Positions 24,989-35,171 are shown, counted from the first letter of the stretch. The stretch is 64,000 nt of DNA from Variovorax sp. J22G73 (GCF_030317035.1 NZ_JASZYK010000009.1:218897-282896); one strand, 5' to 3'. Translations and numbers: made by a program. The notes: generated by a model from the sequence alone, not told the origin.

Positions 24989-27900
24989 ATGCTTCAAGTC
25001 GCCAACAGAAAACTAGCGTCGCTCAGCGACGTGCTCTTTACCGGACTGGGCCGCGTGCTCGGCTTTCTGCATCCGGTGGCCCGCGGGCTCATCGGGTCAT
25101 GGCGACCGCCGGGGTGGCTGCGCATCGCGGGTGCGTTCGTGCTGCTCGGGCTGCAGTGGCTCCAGCAACGCCTGGCCTGGCTCGTGTTGCTGCTGTTGCT
25201 GGTGCTCGCCGGCTGGATGGCCAGCCCCCACGTGCTGAAGTGGTGGCACGGGCTGACGCCTGACCGCGTCGAGCCCGTGGTCGCCACCGCGAAGACCGAG
25301 CCGCCGCAGCGCACGCAGATCGAATTCGACAAGGGCCCCAACCCCTTCGTCGTCAACTTCTCCGCCTCCGTGGCGCCCATTGCGCGCATCGGCCAGGAAG
25401 CGACCGGCGTCGCCATCGAGCCCGCCATTGCCGGCCGCTGGACCTGGGCCAAGCAGAACCGCCTCGAGTTCCTGCCCGCGCAGGACTGGCCCGTCGGCCA
25501 GCCCTACAAGGTGCAGCTGGCCGGCAATGTGCTCGCGCCGCACATCGAATTGGCGCAGCGCAAATACGAGTTCACGTCGCCCGAGTTCAACGCGCAGATC
25601 GCCGCCGCCGAGTTCTACCAAGACCCGGTGCAGGCCAACGTGCGGCGCGCCCTTTTCCAGGTGCGCTTCTCGCACCCCGTGAACACCGCCGAGTTCGAGA
25701 AGCGCCTGGTGCTCACCTACGACCAGGCGTGCGGCACCTCGTTCTTCAGCGTGGGCAAGTGCGCGAGCGAGAAGTTCACCGTCAGCTACGACAAGCTGCG
25801 CCTGAACGCCACCGTGCAGTCCGAGCCGCTGCCCGTTCCCGAGAAAACGCGCCCCGTGGTGCTGAGCCTCACGGCCGGCACCGTCGCGCAGAAGGGCGGC
25901 CCCGCCCAGCGCGGCGACGCTTCGCGCGCCGTCGACATTCCCGGCCTCTACAGCCTGAGCATCGCCAGCATCGACCCCACCATCGTCACCGGCGAAAACG
26001 GCGAGCCCGAACACGTGATGCACGTCACCGCCTCCATGCCCGTGCACGAGCGCGAAATGGCGCGCGTGGTGCAGGCCTGGCTGCTGCCCGCCACCGAAGA
26101 AGCCAAGGGCAACAAGGACGACAGCGACGAAAAGTTCGACTGGTCGGCCGACCCCGCCAAGGTGACCGACGCCGTGCTGCGCCGCGCGAAGAAGATCAAC
26201 CTGCAGCCCATTGCCAGCGAGCGCGAAGTGACCGACCTGGTCAGCTTTCGCATGCCCCAGGCCGAGGGCGGACGCTACCTGCTGGTGCGCATCGCCAAGG
26301 GCCTGAAGACGCCCGGCGGCTACCAGCTGGGGGCGGCGCGCCAGGACGTGCGTCTGCTCAAGACCTTCGCGCCCGAGCTCAGCATCATGAGCCAGGGCTC
26401 GCTGCTCGCGCTCTCGGGCGAGCGCAAGCTGCCGATCCTGGTGCGCGACCTGCCGGGCATTCGCCTCGAAATCGGCCGCCTGCTGCCGCAGCAGCTGCAG
26501 CACCTGGTCACGCAGACCAACGGCGACTTCTCGCACCCGCAGTTCTACGGCGGCCTCACGTCGGACAACCTGGTCGACCGCTTCCAGAAGGACATTCCGC
26601 TGAGCATTCCCGCCGGCAAGGCGCACTACGAGACCGTCGATTTCGCGGAGTACCTGCGCAACGACGTGGCCGACCGGCGCGGCGTGTTCCTGCTGAAGGT
26701 GCAGGGCTACGACCCCGCCGCCAGGAAGAAGAAGCCCGAAGCCGACGGCGAAGCCCAGGCCGAAGACGCGCAGCAGGAAGAACAGTCTTCCGAGTCTTCC
26801 GAGAGCGAAGACGGCAGCGACAGCAACAGCGAAGCCGGCAACCCCGAGCAGCAGCTCGACCAGCGCCTGGTGCTCGTCACCGACCTGGGCATCGTCGCCA
26901 AGAAGTCGCTCGACGGCACGCGCGACGTGTTCGTGCAGAGCATTGCCAGCGGCCAGCCGGTGGCCGGTGCGCTGGTGGAGGTGTGGGGCCGCAACGGCAT
27001 GATCGTCGCGTCGCAGAGCACCGACGCCACCGGCGCCGCCAGGCTGCCCAACCTGGCCGGCTACCAGCGCGAGAAGACGCCCGTGGTGCTGGTGGTGCGC
27101 AAGGAAGGCGACCTGAGCTTCCTGCCCTTCAACCGCAGCGACCGCACGCTGGACATCTCGCGCTTCGACGTGGGCGGCCTGCGCGCGGCGGGCGTGCCCA
27201 ACCAGATGACGGCCTACGTGTTCAGCGACCGCGGCATCTACCGCCCCGGCGACACCATGCACATCGCGATGATGGTCAAGGCCGGCAACTGGGGCACGTC
27301 GCTGCGCGACCTGCCGCTGGAAGCCGAGATCATCGATGCGCGCGGCCTCGGCGTGCGCCGCGAAAAGCTCAAGCTCGGCCCCGGCGGCGCCGCGGAAATC
27401 GCGCACACCACGCAAGACAGCTCGCCCACCGGCAACTACACCGTCAACCTCTACCTGCCGCGCGAGTCCTCGCCCGGCACGCCCGAGGTGGAAGGGCTGC
27501 TCATCGGCAGCACCACCGTGAAGGTGCAGGAGTTCCTGCCCGACCGCACCAAGGTGACCGCCAGGCTCAGCAGCGAGGCCGCCGAAGGCTGGGTCAAGCC
27601 GAAGGACCTGAAGGCCTTCGTCGATGTGCAGAACCTCTTCGGAACGCCCGCGCCCGACCGCAAGGTGGAAGGCACGCTCACGGTGAGCCCGGGCTTCCCG
27701 GTGTTCCGCGCGTTCACCGACTACGCCTTCTTCGACCCGCAGCGCGCCGCCGACAAGCAGGTCGACGACCTGGGCAGCGTGCAGACCAGCGCCGAGGGCA
27801 AGGCCGAGTTCGACCTGCGCCTGTCGCGCTTCGACGCCGCCACCTACCAGGTGCACGTGCTGGCCAAGGCCTTCGAGCCCGAGGGCGGGCGCAGCGTGTC

Positions 27901-30900
27901 GGCCGAGGCGCAGACACTGGTGAGCGACATGCCCTACCTGGTGGGCGTGAAGACCGACGGCGACACCAGCTACGTGAGCAAGGGCGCCGCGCGCAACGCC
28001 ACCGTGATCGCCATCGACCCGCAGGCGAAGAAGACGGCCGTGGCCGAGCTGAAGCTCGAGCGCGTGGAACGCAAGGTGCTGTCGGTGCTCGTGAAGCAGG
28101 ACAACGGGCTGTACCGCTACGAGTCGCGCAAGAAGGAAGTGGTGCTCGACGAGAAGCCCTTCGCCATTGCCGCGGCCGGCAACACGGTGGCGCTGGACAC
28201 CGGCGCGCCCGGCAACTTCGCGTACGTGGTGCGCAACGCGCAGGGCCAGGAGCTCAACCGCGTGGAGTACAGCGTGGCGGGCAACGCCAACGTGTCGCGC
28301 TCGCTCGACCGCAACGCCGAGCTGCAGCTCACGCTCGACCGCAAGGACTACGAGCCGGGCCAGGAGATCGCGGTGAGCATCCGTGCCCCTTACGTGGGCG
28401 CGGGCCTCATCACCATCGAGCGCGACAAGGTCTACGCGCACGCATGGTTCAAGACCGACAAGACCGCCTCGGTGCAGAAGATCGTCTTGCCCAAGGACTT
28501 CGAGGGCACCGGCTACATCAACGTGCACTTCGTGCGCGACCCGTCGTCCGACGAGGTGTACATGAGCCCGCTGTCGTACGGCATCGTGCCCTTCGCCACC
28601 GCGTTGACCAGGCGCACCGCCAACCTGCAGCTCACGAGCAGCGAGCTGGTGAAGCCGGGGCAGACCGTGAAGATGAAGCTCACCAGCGACAAGCCCACGC
28701 GCGCCGTGGTGTTCGCGGTGGACGAGGGCATCCTGCAGGTGGCGCGCTACAAGACGCCCGACCCGCTGAAGCACTTCTTCCAGAAGCGCGCGCTCGAGGT
28801 GGGCACGCTGCAGACGCTCGACCTGATCCTGCCGGAGTTCAAGAAGCTCATGCAGGGCGCGGCACCCGGCGGCGACGGCGAGGGCGAACTCGGCAAGCAC
28901 CTGAACCCGTTCAAGCGCAAGCGCGACAAGCCGGTGGCCTACTGGTCGGGCCTGGTGGACGTGAACGGCAGCCGCGAGTTCAGCTACACCGTGCCCGAGA
29001 GCTTCAACGGCAGCCTGCGCGTGATGGCCGTGGCCATCAACGACGAGACCACCGCCGCCAAGAGCACGCGCACCGTGGTGCGCGGCGACATGGTGATCCT
29101 GCCGAACGCACCGCTGGCCATGGCGCCGGGCGACACGGTGGAGGTGGGCGTGGGGCTGGCGAACAACATCGCGGGCTCGGGCAAGGAAGCGCCCATCGCG
29201 CTGACGCTCACCGCCTCGGGCGGGCTCGAGGTGGTGGGCGACGCCACGCAGACGCTGAAGGTCAACGAGCGCGGCGAGGCCAGCACCAGGTTCAACGTGC
29301 GCGCCAAGCCGGGCGCGCAGGCGGTGCTGGGTTCCTCGGCGCTGGTGTTCACATCGACGCACAAGACCTTCAGCGCGCGCCTGTCGACCGAGGTCAGCGT
29401 GCGGCCCGCGTCGCCCTTCGTCACGCTGGTGCAGGCGGGCAGCTTCCAGCGCGCCGGCGAGCTGAGCAGCAAGGCCGACCTGTACCCGAACTTCCGCCAG
29501 AGCGACGTGGCCGTGTCGGCCGCGCCCTGGGCCTTCGCGACCGGGCTCATGCAGTACCTGGAGGCCTACCCGCACGGCTGCACCGAGCAGATCACGAGCC
29601 AGACCTTTCCGGCGGTGCTGCTGTCGGGCCGGCCCGAGCTGGTGAAGGAAATGGCGCGCGGCCGCACGGCCGAGCAGGGCCCGATGCCCGAGGCGCGCAA
29701 GACCTTCGAGCGCTACCTGGTGCAGCTGCGCGCGCGGCAGACGGCCGACGGCGGCTTCTCGCTGTGGCCCGGCGCGGGCACCGACGCCTTCGCCACGCTG
29801 TACGCGGTGCACCTGCTGGTCGAGGCCAAGGACCACAAGCTGCCCGTGCCGCAAGACCTGCTGCAGAAGGCCAACACCTACCTGCAGGGCTGGCTCGGCA
29901 GCGGCGACACCACGCTCGACGGCTGGCGCCAGCGCACGCAGGCGGCCTACCTGCTGACGCGCCAGGGCATCATCGCGCCGGCCGCGCTGGCCAACCTGCG
30001 CGAAGCCTGGCGCGGCAAGAAGACGCAGGGCTGGAACGACGACCTGGGCGCCGTGTACCTCGCCGCGAGCTACCAGCTCGTGAAGCAGGAGCAGGTGGCC
30101 GGCGAGTTGCTCGACCCGGTGTGGAACGACCTGCTCGCGCGCACCGAGAAAAAGCAGCGCCACAACATGTGGGGCGCGTACTACGACCCGCTGGTGCACG
30201 ACAGCATGACGCTGCACCTGGTGGGCCGGCACTTTCCGGTGCGGCTGAAGACGCTGAAGCCCGCCGTGTGGGAAGGCATGGCCGCGATGGTGCGCGACGG
30301 TTGGTACAACAGCCTGTCGTCGGCCTCGATGCTGCTGGCGGTGGACTCGTACTTCGAGGCCGTGGGGCAGAACGCCGACGGCAAGCTCACCGCGAGCGCC
30401 ATCGATGCGCAGGGCCAGGCCGCGGCGCTGGCGCTGGGTGCGGTGAACCCCATCACGCGCGCCGCGGTGCCCGCCGGCACGGCGAAGCTGAAGCTGTCGA
30501 ATGACAGCGACTTCAACCTCTACTACAGCTGGGCCGAGCAGGGCTTCGAGCGCAACGTGCCCGCCACGCCGGTGAACCAGGGCATGGAGATCTTCCACGA
30601 GGTGCTCGACGCCAAGGGCAACCCGGTCACCAAGGTGAAGCTGGGCGACGAGGTCACGGTGCGGGTGCGCGTGCGCAGCCTGGAGCGCGCGCAGGTCAAC
30701 GACGTGGCGCTGGTCGACGTGCTGCCCGGCGGCCTGGAGCCGGTGCTGCAGGCCGTGGGCGACGACGACGACACCCATGCCGATGCGCCGATCTGGAAGA
30801 AGCGCCTGGGCGGCGGCGGCTCGTGGCAGGTGCAGTACGCCGACATCCGCGAGGACCGCGTGGTGTTCTACGGCGGCGTCGGCAAGGAGCTGCTGGAGGT

Positions 30901-31027
30901 GACGTACAAGGCGCGCGCCACCAACGTGGGCGACTACGTGGTGCCGGCGGCGTACGGCGAGGCGATGTACGACCGCCGCGTGTTCTCGCGCTCGGCGGGT
31001 GGGCGCTTCCAGGTGGTGGCGAATTGA
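24989..31027 (+). CDS. Large bacterial alpha-2-macroglobulin with intact thioester
   Basis: 2012 aa, well above the roughly 1650 aa of E. coli YfhM. CGGAGG precedes the ATG. Instead of a lipoprotein signal, it has a basic N-terminus and one or two hydrophobic segments (about residues 45-75), so it is probably an inner-membrane-anchored periplasmic protein. Macroglobulin domains run from about residue 110. An acidic Ser/Glu/Asp-rich insertion of about 45 residues lies near 580-625 (QSSESSESEDGSDSNSE). The thioester motif PHGCTEQ is at about 1530, so it can in principle trap proteases covalently. The helical thioester domain and receptor-binding-like C-terminus follow. pbpC is next, the classic pairing for repair and protection of peptidoglycan. 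Confidence 0.9.
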   Translation: MLQVANRKLASLSDVLFTGLGRVLGFLHPVARGLIGSWRPPGWLRIAGAFVLLGLQWLQQRLAWLVLLLLLVLAGWMASPHVLKWWHGLTPDRVEPVVATAKTEPPQRTQIEFDKGPNPFVVNFSASVAPIARIGQEATGVAIEPAIAGRWTWAKQNRLEFLPAQDWPVGQPYKVQLAGNVLAPHIELAQRKYEFTSPEFNAQIAAAEFYQDPVQANVRRALFQVRFSHPVNTAEFEKRLVLTYDQACGTSFFSVGKCASEKFTVSYDKLRLNATVQSEPLPVPEKTRPVVLSLTAGTVAQKGGPAQRGDASRAVDIPGLYSLSIASIDPTIVTGENGEPEHVMHVTASMPVHEREMARVVQAWLLPATEEAKGNKDDSDEKFDWSADPAKVTDAVLRRAKKINLQPIASEREVTDLVSFRMPQAEGGRYLLVRIAKGLKTPGGYQLGAARQDVRLLKTFAPELSIMSQGSLLALSGERKLPILVRDLPGIRLEIGRLLPQQLQHLVTQTNGDFSHPQFYGGLTSDNLVDRFQKDIPLSIPAGKAHYETVDFAEYLRNDVADRRGVFLLKVQGYDPAARKKKPEADGEAQAEDAQQEEQSSESSESEDGSDSNSEAGNPEQQLDQRLVLVTDLGIVAKKSLDGTRDVFVQSIASGQPVAGALVEVWGRNGMIVASQSTDATGAARLPNLAGYQREKTPVVLVVRKEGDLSFLPFNRSDRTLDISRFDVGGLRAAGVPNQMTAYVFSDRGIYRPGDTMHIAMMVKAGNWGTSLRDLPLEAEIIDARGLGVRREKLKLGPGGAAEIAHTTQDSSPTGNYTVNLYLPRESSPGTPEVEGLLIGSTTVKVQEFLPDRTKVTARLSSEAAEGWVKPKDLKAFVDVQNLFGTPAPDRKVEGTLTVSPGFPVFRAFTDYAFFDPQRAADKQVDDLGSVQTSAEGKAEFDLRLSRFDAATYQVHVLAKAFEPEGGRSVSAEAQTLVSDMPYLVGVKTDGDTSYVSKGAARNATVIAIDPQAKKTAVAELKLERVERKVLSVLVKQDNGLYRYESRKKEVVLDEKPFAIAAAGNTVALDTGAPGNFAYVVRNAQGQELNRVEYSVAGNANVSRSLDRNAELQLTLDRKDYEPGQEIAVSIRAPYVGAGLITIERDKVYAHAWFKTDKTASVQKIVLPKDFEGTGYINVHFVRDPSSDEVYMSPLSYGIVPFATALTRRTANLQLTSSELVKPGQTVKMKLTSDKPTRAVVFAVDEGILQVARYKTPDPLKHFFQKRALEVGTLQTLDLILPEFKKLMQGAAPGGDGEGELGKHLNPFKRKRDKPVAYWSGLVDVNGSREFSYTVPESFNGSLRVMAVAINDETTAAKSTRTVVRGDMVILPNAPLAMAPGDTVEVGVGLANNIAGSGKEAPIALTLTASGGLEVVGDATQTLKVNERGEASTRFNVRAKPGAQAVLGSSALVFTSTHKTFSARLSTEVSVRPASPFVTLVQAGSFQRAGELSSKADLYPNFRQSDVAVSAAPWAFATGLMQYLEAYPHGCTEQITSQTFPAVLLSGRPELVKEMARGRTAEQGPMPEARKTFERYLVQLRARQTADGGFSLWPGAGTDAFATLYAVHLLVEAKDHKLPVPQDLLQKANTYLQGWLGSGDTTLDGWRQRTQAAYLLTRQGIIAPAALANLREAWRGKKTQGWNDDLGAVYLAASYQLVKQEQVAGELLDPVWNDLLARTEKKQRHNMWGAYYDPLVHDSMTLHLVGRHFPVRLKTLKPAVWEGMAAMVRDGWYNSLSSASMLLAVDSYFEAVGQNADGKLTASAIDAQGQAAALALGAVNPITRAAVPAGTAKLKLSNDSDFNLYYSWAEQGFERNVPATPVNQGMEIFHEVLDAKGNPVTKVKLGDEVTVRVRVRSLERAQVNDVALVDVLPGGLEPVLQAVGDDDDTHADAPIWKKRLGGGGSWQVQYADIREDRVVFYGGVGKELLEVTYKARATNVGDYVVPAAYGEAMYDRRVFSRSAGGRFQVVAN

Positions 31028-31047
31028 CCGCGACAACGGCGCGCGTC

Positions 31048-31166
31048 GTCCCCTCTCCCGCATGCGGGAGAGGGCTAGGGTGAGGGTGCGGCCTTCGTAT
31101 GAACACGCTGCCCGATCCATCGCCGTCGCCCTCACCCCAGCCCTCTCCCGCAAGCGGGAGAGGGAG
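31048..31166. repeat. 119-bp palindromic repeat, copy 1
   Basis: 119 bases nearly identical to 31210-31328 (about three differences). Contains CCCTCTCCCGC-ATGCGGGAGAGGG and, near its end, CCCTCTCCCGC-AAGCGGGAGAGGG; these two hairpins are also approximately reverse-complementary ends of the whole unit. Lies just after the alpha-2-macroglobulin stop. Confidence 0.88.
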
Positions 31167-31209
31167 CAAGGCAGCGCGTCGTGACCTGACCCTCGGCCTC
31201 TTCTTTCTT

Positions 31210-31328
31210 GTCCCCTCTCCCGCATGCGGGAGAGGGCTAGGGTGAGGGTGCGGCCTTCGTATGAACACGCTGCCCGATCCATCGCCGCTGCCCTCACCCC
31301 AGCCCTCTCCCGCGAGCGGGAGAGGGAG
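31210..31328. repeat. 119-bp palindromic repeat, copy 2, overlapping the pbpC start
   Basis: Second copy, offset by 162 bases. The only ATG in the right frame for pbpC (31261) lies inside it, so the repeat encodes the first 22 or so residues of PBP1C. Copy 1 carries the same ATG but its frame stops after a short run. Confidence 0.88.
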
Positions 31329-33648
31329 AGGGAAAGGGAGTAAATCCCGGGCGCGCAAGGCGCTCATCGTCTTCGCGATCGCCGCGCTGCTGCTCGCCCT
31401 GCTCCGCCTCTGGCCCCACGCTGCCCTGAGCGAAACCGTCGGCAGCTCCCGCGCCGTCTACGCCCAGGGCGGCGAGTTGATGCGCCTCACGCTCGCGGGC
31501 GACGAGCAGTACCGCCTCTGGGTGCCGCTCGAGCGCATCTCCCCCACGCTGGTCGATGCCGTGCTGCTGTACGAAGACCGCCGCTTCCACGCGCACCCCG
31601 GCGTCAACCCCGCCGCGCTCGCGCGCAGCGCATGGCGCATTGCCAGCGGCGAGCGCCGCCAGGGCGGCTCCACGCTCACCATGCAACTGGCGCGTCGCGT
31701 GTACGGCATCGACAGCCGCACGCCCACCGGCAAGATCGCGCAGATTTTTGCCGCGCTGTGGCTCGAGGCGCGCTTCAGCAAGCACGACATCCTCGAGGCC
31801 TACCTCAACACCGCGCCCTACGGCGGCAACATCGAAGGCGTGCAGGCCGCGAGCCTCATCTACTTCCGCAAGGACGCCGCCAAGCTCAGCCTGCCCGAGG
31901 CGCTGACGCTGGCCGTCATTCCGCAGAACCCCATCAAGCGCATTGCCGAGCGCGGCCGCAACACCGAGCTGCAGTCCGCGCGCGAACGCCTGTGGGCGCT
32001 GTGGGCCGAGCGCGACCCCACCGCCAGGCAGCACGCGCCCGACGCGCAGCTCGCGCTGTCGGCGCAGTCGCGCGGCAGCCTGCCCTTCCTGGCGCCGCAC
32101 GCCACCGACATGCTGCTCGCGCAGGAGCGCGGCGTGCAAGAGGTGCGCACCACCATCGACCTGCGCATGCAGTCCACGCTCGAACGCGTGATGGCGCAGT
32201 ACCTGCGCACGCACGCCGACGTGGGCATGAGCAACGCCAGCGCGCTGCTGCTCGACGCCTCGACCATGCAGGTGCGCGCCATGATCGGCTCGGCCGACTT
32301 CCGCAACGACGCCATCGCGGGCCAGGTCAACGGCGTGCTGGCCAAGCGCTCGCCGGGCTCCACGCTCAAGCCCTTCATCTATGCGCTGGCGCTCGACCAG
32401 GGCCTGCTGCACCCGCGCACGATGCTGAAGGACTCGCCCACCTCCTTCGGCCCCTACACGCCGGAGAACTTCGACCACCGCTACGCCGGCCCGCTGTCGG
32501 CGCAGGAGGCGCTGATTCGCAGCCGCAACATTCCCGCGGTGGCGGTGGCCGCGAAGCTCTCGAAGCCGGGGCTGTACGACTTCATGCGCCTGGCCGGCGT
32601 GCAGAAGCTGCAGGGCGAATCGCACTACGGCCTGGCGCTGGTGCTCGGCGGCGGCGAGGTCACGCCCGAGGAGCTCGCGGGCATGTACGCCACGCTGGCC
32701 AACGGCGGCATCTCGCAGCCGCTTCGCTACACCCGGCCCGCGCCCGGCGAGCGCCCCGCGCAGCCGCTGCGCCTGCTGAGCGAAGAGGCCTCGTTCATCA
32801 CGCTCGACATGCTGCGCCACACGCCGCGCCCCGACACCACGCTGCCCGCGCGCCCCGCCATCGCGTGGAAGACGGGCACGTCGTGGGGCTTTCGCGATGC
32901 GTGGACCGCGGGCGTGTTCGGCCGCCACGTGCTGGTGGTGTGGGTGGGCAACTTCGACGGCAGCAGCAACCCCGCGCTGGTGGGCGTCGATGCGGCGGCG
33001 CCGCTGTTCCTGCGCATGGTCGATGCGCTGCGCGCGGAACGGCTCGACCCGGGCGAGGTCGCGTCGCGCCAGCCGCCGGACCTGCGCCAGGTCGAGGTGT
33101 GCGCCGCCACCGGCGGCCTGCCCGACGCCCTGTGCCCCGTGCGCGCGACGACGTGGTTCATCGCGGGCAAGTCGCCGATCCAGGTCAGCAACCTGCACCG
33201 CGCGGTGTGGGTCGACGAGACCACCGGCAAGGTGGTGTGCGGCCCGCAGCCGAATGCGCGCCAGCAGGTGGTGGAGCAGTGGGGCAGCGACATGCGCCGC
33301 CTGTTCCGCCAGGCCGGCCTGCCGCGCGCGAGCGCCCCGGCCGACGGCTGCGAGAAGGACGGTGAAGCATCGGATGGCGCGCCGCTCATCACCTCGCCGC
33401 TGCGCGGCGTGCGTCACACGCTGCGCGTGAACAAGCCCGAGCCGCTGGTGCTGCGCGCCGAGGCCGCCGCCGGCACGCAGGCCGTGTACTGGTTCGCCGA
33501 CGACGCGCTCATCGGCCGCGCCGCGCCGGGCGAAGGCATCACGTGGATGCCGAGCCTGTCGGAGTCGGGCCGGCGCTATGTGCTGCGCGCGGTCGACGAC
33601 CAGGGCCGCGCCGAGTCGCGCGAGGTCACGGTGGACATCGCGCCCTGA
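31261..33648 (+). CDS. pbpC: Penicillin-binding protein 1C
   Basis: 795 aa bifunctional class A penicillin-binding protein: glycosyltransferase plus transpeptidase in the inner membrane facing the periplasm. The cytoplasmic tail (residues 1-30, Pro/Ser/Gly/Arg-rich) is read from repeat copy 2; the membrane helix is about 34-52. GT51 motifs: YEDRRFHAHPGV with the catalytic Glu, GGSTLTMQLARRV, and EAYLNTAPYGGNIEG. Transpeptidase motifs: SPGSTLKPF (SxxK serine), SRN (SxN) and WKTGTSWG (KTG). A PBP1C-specific C-terminal domain fills about 700-795. The only ATG before the helix is in the repeat; a CTG start downstream is conceivable. Paired with the alpha-2-macroglobulin. Confidence 0.92.
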   Translation: MNTLPDPSPLPSPQPSPASGRGRGKGSKSRARKALIVFAIAALLLALLRLWPHAALSETVGSSRAVYAQGGELMRLTLAGDEQYRLWVPLERISPTLVDAVLLYEDRRFHAHPGVNPAALARSAWRIASGERRQGGSTLTMQLARRVYGIDSRTPTGKIAQIFAALWLEARFSKHDILEAYLNTAPYGGNIEGVQAASLIYFRKDAAKLSLPEALTLAVIPQNPIKRIAERGRNTELQSARERLWALWAERDPTARQHAPDAQLALSAQSRGSLPFLAPHATDMLLAQERGVQEVRTTIDLRMQSTLERVMAQYLRTHADVGMSNASALLLDASTMQVRAMIGSADFRNDAIAGQVNGVLAKRSPGSTLKPFIYALALDQGLLHPRTMLKDSPTSFGPYTPENFDHRYAGPLSAQEALIRSRNIPAVAVAAKLSKPGLYDFMRLAGVQKLQGESHYGLALVLGGGEVTPEELAGMYATLANGGISQPLRYTRPAPGERPAQPLRLLSEEASFITLDMLRHTPRPDTTLPARPAIAWKTGTSWGFRDAWTAGVFGRHVLVVWVGNFDGSSNPALVGVDAAAPLFLRMVDALRAERLDPGEVASRQPPDLRQVEVCAATGGLPDALCPVRATTWFIAGKSPIQVSNLHRAVWVDETTGKVVCGPQPNARQQVVEQWGSDMRRLFRQAGLPRASAPADGCEKDGEASDGAPLITSPLRGVRHTLRVNKPEPLVLRAEAAAGTQAVYWFADDALIGRAAPGEGITWMPSLSESGRRYVLRAVDDQGRAESREVTVDIAP

Positions 33649-33731
33649 CCTTCCGGGGCCCAAGGGATGTCATGGCGTCGTCATGCCCGGTCGGCATGGT
33701 CACGCGTTTTCGACTCGGAACTTTCCCGACC

Positions 33732-35096
33732 ATGACGCGTCCCGTTTTCCTTTCCTTCATCGCCACGGTCACCGCACTGGCCGCCGCATTCGCATGCGGC
33801 AGCGTCGCCGCGCAGACCGCCTTCCCCTCGACGTTGGCCGGCCACGCCGTGCTGCCCGCGCAAAGCTTCGTGGCCGCGCCCAAGGACGCGCCGGCCGACC
33901 TGCAGGTCAGCGGCAAGTTCACCACGCCCAAGCGCGTCGAGGCCATCGGCACGGTCGAAGGCCTGTCGGGCGGCCGCAGCACGGGCGTGTCGGTGCCCTT
34001 CAAGGGCCAGCCGCTGCAGGGCCACTCGGGCATCAAGAAGATGGACGACGGCACGTTCTGGATCCTCACGGACAACGGCGCGGGCGCCAAGGCCAACTCG
34101 CCCGACTTCATGCTCTACCTGAACCACTACAAGGTCGACTTCAAGAGCGGCAAGTTCAACCACCTGCAGACCGTGTTCCTGCACGACCCCGACAAGAAGG
34201 TGCCGTTTCGCATCGTCCACGAAGGCACCAAGCAGCGCTACCTGACGGGCTCCGACTTCGACCCAGAGAGCTTCCAGTTCGCCGGCGGCGCGCTGTGGAT
34301 CGGCGAGGAGTTCGGGCCCTTCCTGATCAAGGCCGACCTGAAGGGCAAGGTGCTCGCGGTGTACGACACGCTGGTCGACGGCAAGGTTGTGCGCTCGCCC
34401 GACCACCCGGCCGTGACCACGCCCGGCGTGCCCGGCGGCGCGGTCGATTTCCAGGTCAAGCGTTCCAAGGGCTTCGAGGGCATGGCCGCATCGAAGGACG
34501 GCAGCAAGCTGTACGCGCTGCTCGAAGGCCCGGTGTGGAACGCCGAGGCCAAGGACTACGAGCGCGTGGAAGGCAAGGAAGCGCTGCGCGTGCTGGAGTT
34601 CGACGTGGCCACCGAGAAGTGGACGGGTCGGCACTGGAAGTACGTGCTCGAAGCCAACGGCAACGCCATCGGCGACTTCAACATGATCGACGGCACTACC
34701 GGCCTGATCATCGAGCGCGACAACGGCGAAGGCACGAGCGACAAGGCCTGCCCCGAAGGCCAGAAGCGCACCGACTGCTTCCACGACATCGCGAAGTTCA
34801 AGCGCGTCTACAAGGTCGAGCTGAGCGACGCGAACGTGGGCGGCCCGGTGCGCAAGATCGGCTACATCGACCTGCTGAACATTGCCGACCCCGGCAAGCT
34901 CGCGCGCAAGCCGCTGAACGATGGCGTGCTGAAGTTCCCGTTCTTCACCATCGAGAACGTCGACGTGGTCGACGCGACGCACATCGTGGTCGGCAACGAC
35001 AACAACCTGCCCTTCTCGAGCAGCCGCGAGCCGAACAAGGCGGACGACAACGAGCTGGTGCTGCTGGAGGCCGGCGCGCTGCTGCAGGCGAAGTAA
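33732..35096 (+). CDS. Secreted phytase-like esterase family protein
   Basis: 454 aa. The ATG at 33732 gives a clean signal peptide (MTRPVFLSFIATVTALAAAF, cleavage near VAAQT). An upstream in-frame ATG at 33672 has a better ribosome site (AAGGGA) and would add 20 residues before the signal. The mature protein fits the 'esterase-like activity of phytase' family: GLSGGRSTGVSVPF, SGIKKMDDGTFWILTDNGAGA, DPESFQFAGGALWIGEEFGP, and GDFNMIDGTTGLIIERDNGEG, consistent with a beta-propeller carrying acidic metal-binding loops. Substrate likely a phosphoester or ester outside the cytosol; not certain. Stands alone, 84 bases after pbpC. Confidence 0.8.
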   Translation: MTRPVFLSFIATVTALAAAFACGSVAAQTAFPSTLAGHAVLPAQSFVAAPKDAPADLQVSGKFTTPKRVEAIGTVEGLSGGRSTGVSVPFKGQPLQGHSGIKKMDDGTFWILTDNGAGAKANSPDFMLYLNHYKVDFKSGKFNHLQTVFLHDPDKKVPFRIVHEGTKQRYLTGSDFDPESFQFAGGALWIGEEFGPFLIKADLKGKVLAVYDTLVDGKVVRSPDHPAVTTPGVPGGAVDFQVKRSKGFEGMAASKDGSKLYALLEGPVWNAEAKDYERVEGKEALRVLEFDVATEKWTGRHWKYVLEANGNAIGDFNMIDGTTGLIIERDNGEGTSDKACPEGQKRTDCFHDIAKFKRVYKVELSDANVGGPVRKIGYIDLLNIADPGKLARKPLNDGVLKFPFFTIENVDVVDATHIVVGNDNNLPFSSSREPNKADDNELVLLEAGALLQAK

Positions 35097-35171
35097 GCCG
35101 CGGCGGCAATGCCCCGGCGGGGAGGCAGGGCGGAGGGCGAAGCGGGTTGGGAAAATCGCGCCAGATGCGTA

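Noticed and set aside
25097..31297. 2066-codon minus-strand frame
   Set aside because: Antisense to the alpha-2-macroglobulin gene, low-complexity His/Arg/Gln/Val composition, no recognisable domain.
31048..31328. Possible CRISPR array
   Set aside because: Only two long units with no short regular spacers and no cas genes; it is a duplicated palindromic element.
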